Origin: an uncultured bacterium
GTDB lineage: Bacteria > Cyanobacteriota > Vampirovibrionia > Gastranaerophilales > Gastranaerophilaceae
Assembly: GCA_900554095.1 (NCBI GenBank)
Contig: USGC01000089.1
Location: forward strand, 1 to 7,266
DNA length: 7,266 nt
Direction of reading: 5' to 3'
Shown: positions 4,446 to 7,266 of the stretch, piece by piece
Numbering within the stretch: position 1 is the first letter of the stretch
Layout: every line of letters starts with the position of its first letter
Notes under the pieces: model-generated
Told to the model about the DNA's origin: nothing
Database searches by the model: none
The model's input: only the letters and a program-made list of their open reading frames with translations
Program-made: the position numbers and the translations under genes

Positions 4446-6350
4446 ATGAACTTTTTTGACAAAATAAATGAATTTCGAAAAGCAATTTCTGACGTAGAAC
4501 GCAGCATATACGGCGGAAAAGAAAGCTATCTTGAAATTTATGAACGTAACCTTGAACTTGAAAAAGAAATTGCCAAAAGAACCAGTGAATTAGACATAGC
4601 AAACCGCCGTATGCTGACATTACAGCATATTCTCGAAATGATGAATTCTTCAAAACCTCTTGTTAGTGTTCTTGAAACAATTGTGAACAGTCTTCACGGT
4701 GAACTTGGGTATCTTCACAGCACAATCATCAGAAAGCTTGAAGACGAAAACGGCCCGTTTATGTCCGTAATAGCACAGGCAGATAACCAAATTATCAAAC
4801 GCGTTAACAGCATAATTAAAATTCCAATGCAGATGAGGCGTCTTGCGTATCTTGAAAACAGTATCTACGCAGATTCTTTGAACGAAAAAAAGATAATCCT
4901 TACGCGCGACATTGAAAAAGCCCTTAGAGGCATCATCCCTGATATAGAAAAAGATATTGCCGACAAAGTAATGAGCGGAATGCAAAGCAAATCACTTATT
5001 ACAATCCCGCTTTACACTATGAATAAACCTTTTGGCTGGTTTTGCGTTTTTTCTTCACGAGAAGAACTTGCAGAAAGCGAGACAGACTTCTTAACAATGT
5101 TTGCCCAGCAAATTGAAATGGCAATCACAATAGCTGACTTATTCCAGGCAGTTAGAGACCAGGCCGTAACCGACGGTTTAACAGGGTTGTACAACAGAAG
5201 ATATTTTGAAGAATATATTTCAAAAGAAGTTACGCGTTCTGTGCGCCAGAAACAGCCTTTCAGCGTAATCGGCATTGATTTGGACTTCTTAAAACAAATT
5301 AATGACAAATTCGGCCACGCATACGGCGATGTAGCGATTAAAACAGTGGCTAATGTCTTGAAAAACAATGCACGCTCAATTGACGTTGCGGCAAGAATGG
5401 GAGGCGAAGAATTCAACATTCTTCTGCCCGGAATTGACTCTACTGGTGCTCTTGCGGCCGCAGAAAGAATTCGCAAAGCCATTGAAGAAAAAGAACTTGA
5501 TACAATCGGTCATATTACCGCAAGCGTCGGCGTTGCAACGTTTTTAGAGCATTCCGATAATCTTGAAGAACTTCTTGAACTCACAGATCAGGCCATGTAT
5601 CAGTCAAAACGCCAAGGGCGAAATCGCGTTACGCTTGCAAAACCCATTAATGAAACAAGCTGGCAGGAAATCGCTGTTAATACATTCCTCGATATTTTAT
5701 CAAAACACAACATACCGATTGAAGAAAACATTTCAAAAGAATTATGCGAAAAGCTTTCTACCGTTAAAGAACAAACAAGTATGCCAAAAGAAGTTTTGTA
5801 TTCAGTTGCTGATATGCTCACCAAAACCTACAATCCTTTGCACGAACAGGGAGTGGTTAAGTCAAAAGTCTTGCTGGCAGCTTCTCTTGCAAAACGTTTT
5901 GACCTTTCAAAGCAGGAAGTCGACAAACTCCGTATTGCAGTGCTTTTGTATGATATCGGAAACCTTATGCTGCCAAAAGAAATCCTCCAAAAAGCTGCAC
6001 CCCTAACTTATGACGAAAGAGAACGTATTCAAGCCCATCCGATAATAGCAGCACAAGAAATTTTAAAACCTATTTCTTATATCCAGGATATTATCCCGAT
6101 AGTTGAGCACCACCACGAAAACTGGGACGGTACAGGTTATCCTGGCAGAATTTCCAAAGACGAAATCCCTATAACTTCACAAATTATCCTGATAGTTGAT
6201 GCCTACTTTGCGCTGACTGAACAACGGCCGTATCGCGCAAAACTTTCACCGCGCGAAGCACTCGCCGAAATTAAAAAAGATGCCGGCAAAAAATGGAACG
6301 AAACGCTGGTCGAAGAATTTATTACACTTATTGAACACGATTTGACCTGA
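4446..6350 (+). CDS. GAF-GGDEF-HD-GYP protein: diguanylate cyclase with a degenerate phosphodiesterase domain
   Basis: Cytoplasmic signalling protein that probably makes cyclic di-GMP from two GTP; no membrane segment is seen. A helical, charged N-terminus (about 24-62, heptad-like) leads to a GAF-like sensor domain (about 63-232). The GGDEF domain (about 238-398) has DGLTGLYNRRYF, the metal/substrate segment DLDFLKQINDKFGHAYGD, and active-site GGEEF (319-323). An RxxD inhibitory site (R310, D313) sits exactly five residues before it. The rest is an HD-GYP domain: AHP (530-532), HHHENWDGTGYP (555-566) and RPYR (594-597) are kept. The HD dyad reads YD (Y502, D503), the following lysine of HDIGK is N506, and the earlier histidine of the usual GHxxRV motif aligns with valine (V470). 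Phosphodiesterase activity is therefore doubtful, and the domain may only bind nucleotide or partners. The ATG follows a good ribosome site, and thiL starts one base after the stop. Confidence 0.9.
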   Translation: MNFFDKINEFRKAISDVERSIYGGKESYLEIYERNLELEKEIAKRTSELDIANRRMLTLQHILEMMNSSKPLVSVLETIVNSLHGELGYLHSTIIRKLEDENGPFMSVIAQADNQIIKRVNSIIKIPMQMRRLAYLENSIYADSLNEKKIILTRDIEKALRGIIPDIEKDIADKVMSGMQSKSLITIPLYTMNKPFGWFCVFSSREELAESETDFLTMFAQQIEMAITIADLFQAVRDQAVTDGLTGLYNRRYFEEYISKEVTRSVRQKQPFSVIGIDLDFLKQINDKFGHAYGDVAIKTVANVLKNNARSIDVAARMGGEEFNILLPGIDSTGALAAAERIRKAIEEKELDTIGHITASVGVATFLEHSDNLEELLELTDQAMYQSKRQGRNRVTLAKPINETSWQEIAVNTFLDILSKHNIPIEENISKELCEKLSTVKEQTSMPKEVLYSVADMLTKTYNPLHEQGVVKSKVLLAASLAKRFDLSKQEVDKLRIAVLLYDIGNLMLPKEILQKAAPLTYDERERIQAHPIIAAQEILKPISYIQDIIPIVEHHHENWDGTGYPGRISKDEIPITSQIILIVDAYFALTEQRPYRAKLSPREALAEIKKDAGKKWNETLVEEFITLIEHDLT

Positions 6351-6351
6351 A

Positions 6352-7245
6352 ATGAAAGAAAAAGAATTTATCGAAATTATAAAAACAACACTTAACTCGG
6401 ATTACATCGGCGATGACTGCGCTTATCTAAAGGATTTGGGCATTGTTGTAACCCAAGACAGTCTTGTGCAAGACGTGCATTTCAAAACGGATTTTGCAAC
6501 CCCTTATCAGCTTGGCTATAAATCTGCAATGGTAAATATTTCTGACATTTGCGCCTCCGGGGCTGAGCCTAAATACCTTACAAGCGCGCTTTCTTTGCCT
6601 GAAAATACCCCGGCAAGCTTTGTTAAAGAGTTTTATGAAGGGATGAAAGCGGCAGCAGATAAAGTCGAAATCGTCGGCGGAGATATAACCGGCTCTGACA
6701 AAATTTTCATATCAATTACCGCAATCGGCACAACCCAATGCCGCCGAATTTCTTCGCGCAAGTTCGCAAAACCAGGTTATAAGATTGTTATCTCAGGGCT
6801 TCACGGCTCAAGTGCTGCGGGGTTGAAACTTCTGCTTCAAGGAAAGTCTCAGCCTAAAAAATTCATAAATGCCCATCTTATGCCAGAAGCTCAGCGCGGG
6901 TTCTCAAAAAAAATTGCTCAGAATATTAATGAAGATTACGCAATGATGGATACTTCTGACGGACTTGCTGACGCGCTTTTGCAAATCTCGCAGGCCAGCG
7001 GTGTTATGCTGGACATTGATTTTGAAAAAATCCCCTATGATAAAGATTTGCAAACTTTCAAAAATTATAAAGATTTAATCCTGTATGGCGGCGAGGATTA
7101 CGGTCTTGTTGGCGCTGTGCCCGAAACTTTTGCAAAAGACTTCACCGTAATTGGGGACGTCAAGCCGGGTTCCGGAATAAAAATTGACGGGAAAATACTT
7201 TCTAGTGAAGAAATTTCCAAAAGAATTTATAATCATTTTTCATGA
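6352..7245 (+). CDS. thiL: Thiamine-monophosphate kinase
   Basis: Last step of thiamine diphosphate synthesis: phosphorylates thiamine monophosphate with ATP in the cytoplasm. It belongs to the AIR synthase/PurM-like superfamily. Family motifs run in order: YIGDDCAYL (18-26), QDSLVQDVHF (35-44), NISDICASGAEP (62-73), EIVGGDITGSD (106-116), a GYKIVISGLHGSSAAGL stretch (142-158), MMDTSDGLADAL (198-209) and LYGGEDYGLV (244-253), with IGDVKPG near the end. The metal-binding acidic residues of the family (D21, D22, D36, D65, D111, D203) appear present by motif alignment. At 297 residues it is somewhat shorter than the common 310-330, mainly through a compact N-terminus. The ATG lies one base after the upstream TGA with no clear ribosome site, suggesting translational coupling. 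No thiamine riboswitch or other thi gene is visible, so its place beside a signalling gene looks incidental. Confidence 0.93.
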   Translation: MKEKEFIEIIKTTLNSDYIGDDCAYLKDLGIVVTQDSLVQDVHFKTDFATPYQLGYKSAMVNISDICASGAEPKYLTSALSLPENTPASFVKEFYEGMKAAADKVEIVGGDITGSDKIFISITAIGTTQCRRISSRKFAKPGYKIVISGLHGSSAAGLKLLLQGKSQPKKFINAHLMPEAQRGFSKKIAQNINEDYAMMDTSDGLADALLQISQASGVMLDIDFEKIPYDKDLQTFKNYKDLILYGGEDYGLVGAVPETFAKDFTVIGDVKPGSGIKIDGKILSSEEISKRIYNHFS

Positions 7246-7266
7246 TAAAATATAAATGATGAGGGG
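7246..7266 (+). other. Start of the next intergenic region, possibly a leader of a further gene
   Basis: After the thiL stop there is AT-rich sequence (TAAAATATAAATGATGAGGGG). The final GAGGGG resembles the AAGGGG ribosome site before the GGDEF gene, so a rightward gene may start just outside the window. No terminator is seen after thiL. The stretch is too short to say more. Confidence 0.25.

Noticed and set aside
5012..5482. Minus-strand 156-codon frame within the GGDEF gene
   Set aside because: It is antisense to the conserved GGDEF motifs, which fix the plus-strand frame.
5563..6006. Plus-strand 147-codon frame in an alternative frame of the GGDEF gene
   Set aside because: The main frame runs unbroken through both domains, so there is no frameshift or second gene.

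Overview
The window suggests a low-to-moderate-GC bacterium with an outer membrane. The RNase P RNA resembles the cyanobacterial type A molecule, and a GT9 heptosyltransferase-like enzyme points to LPS or capsule synthesis. Coding sequence is AT-rich and biased to A/T third positions. A non-photosynthetic relative of Cyanobacteria (Melainabacteria/Gastranaerophilales-like) fits best, but this is inferred from remembered family resemblance and was not tested by a search.

Layout. Bases 1-452 hold the 3' part of rnpB; its 5' part lies outside the window. It carries an extra segment of about 200 nt at a place where typical type A RNAs run continuously from ACAGAAA to the GCCGATGG motif. A strong intrinsic terminator follows (460-499). 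A 161-bp sequence at 513-673 is a reverse-complement copy, about 95% identical, of the 160 bp (28-187) that make up most of the rnpB insertion. Next comes a secreted GH13 alpha-amylase-family protein on the minus strand (678-2234). It diverges from a rightward gene series: ROK-family sugar kinase (2368-3327), GT9 glycosyltransferase (3328-4401), a GAF-GGDEF-degenerate HD-GYP signalling protein (4446-6350) and thiamine-monophosphate kinase ThiL (6352-7245). The last 21 bases may be the leader of another gene.

How the genes work together. The exported amylase and the ROK kinase face each other across a 133-bp divergent promoter region (from the amylase ATG). Its two promoters share an identical TTGCCAAAAT block in inverted orientation. 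The pair makes sense as alpha-glucan hydrolysis followed by glucose phosphorylation. The kinase and GT9 genes abut with no gap, and the GGDEF protein and thiL are one base apart, so each pair is probably translated from a shared message. A second promoter-like region precedes the GGDEF gene.

Most noteworthy: a structured, repetitive element sits inside an essential ribozyme gene, and a second inverted copy lies just past that gene's terminator. Also of interest are a predicted nearly leaderless sugar kinase mRNA and a cyclic-di-GMP enzyme with an intact cyclase site but a disrupted HD dyad. I saw no tRNA, rRNA, CRISPR array, transposase or phage gene.
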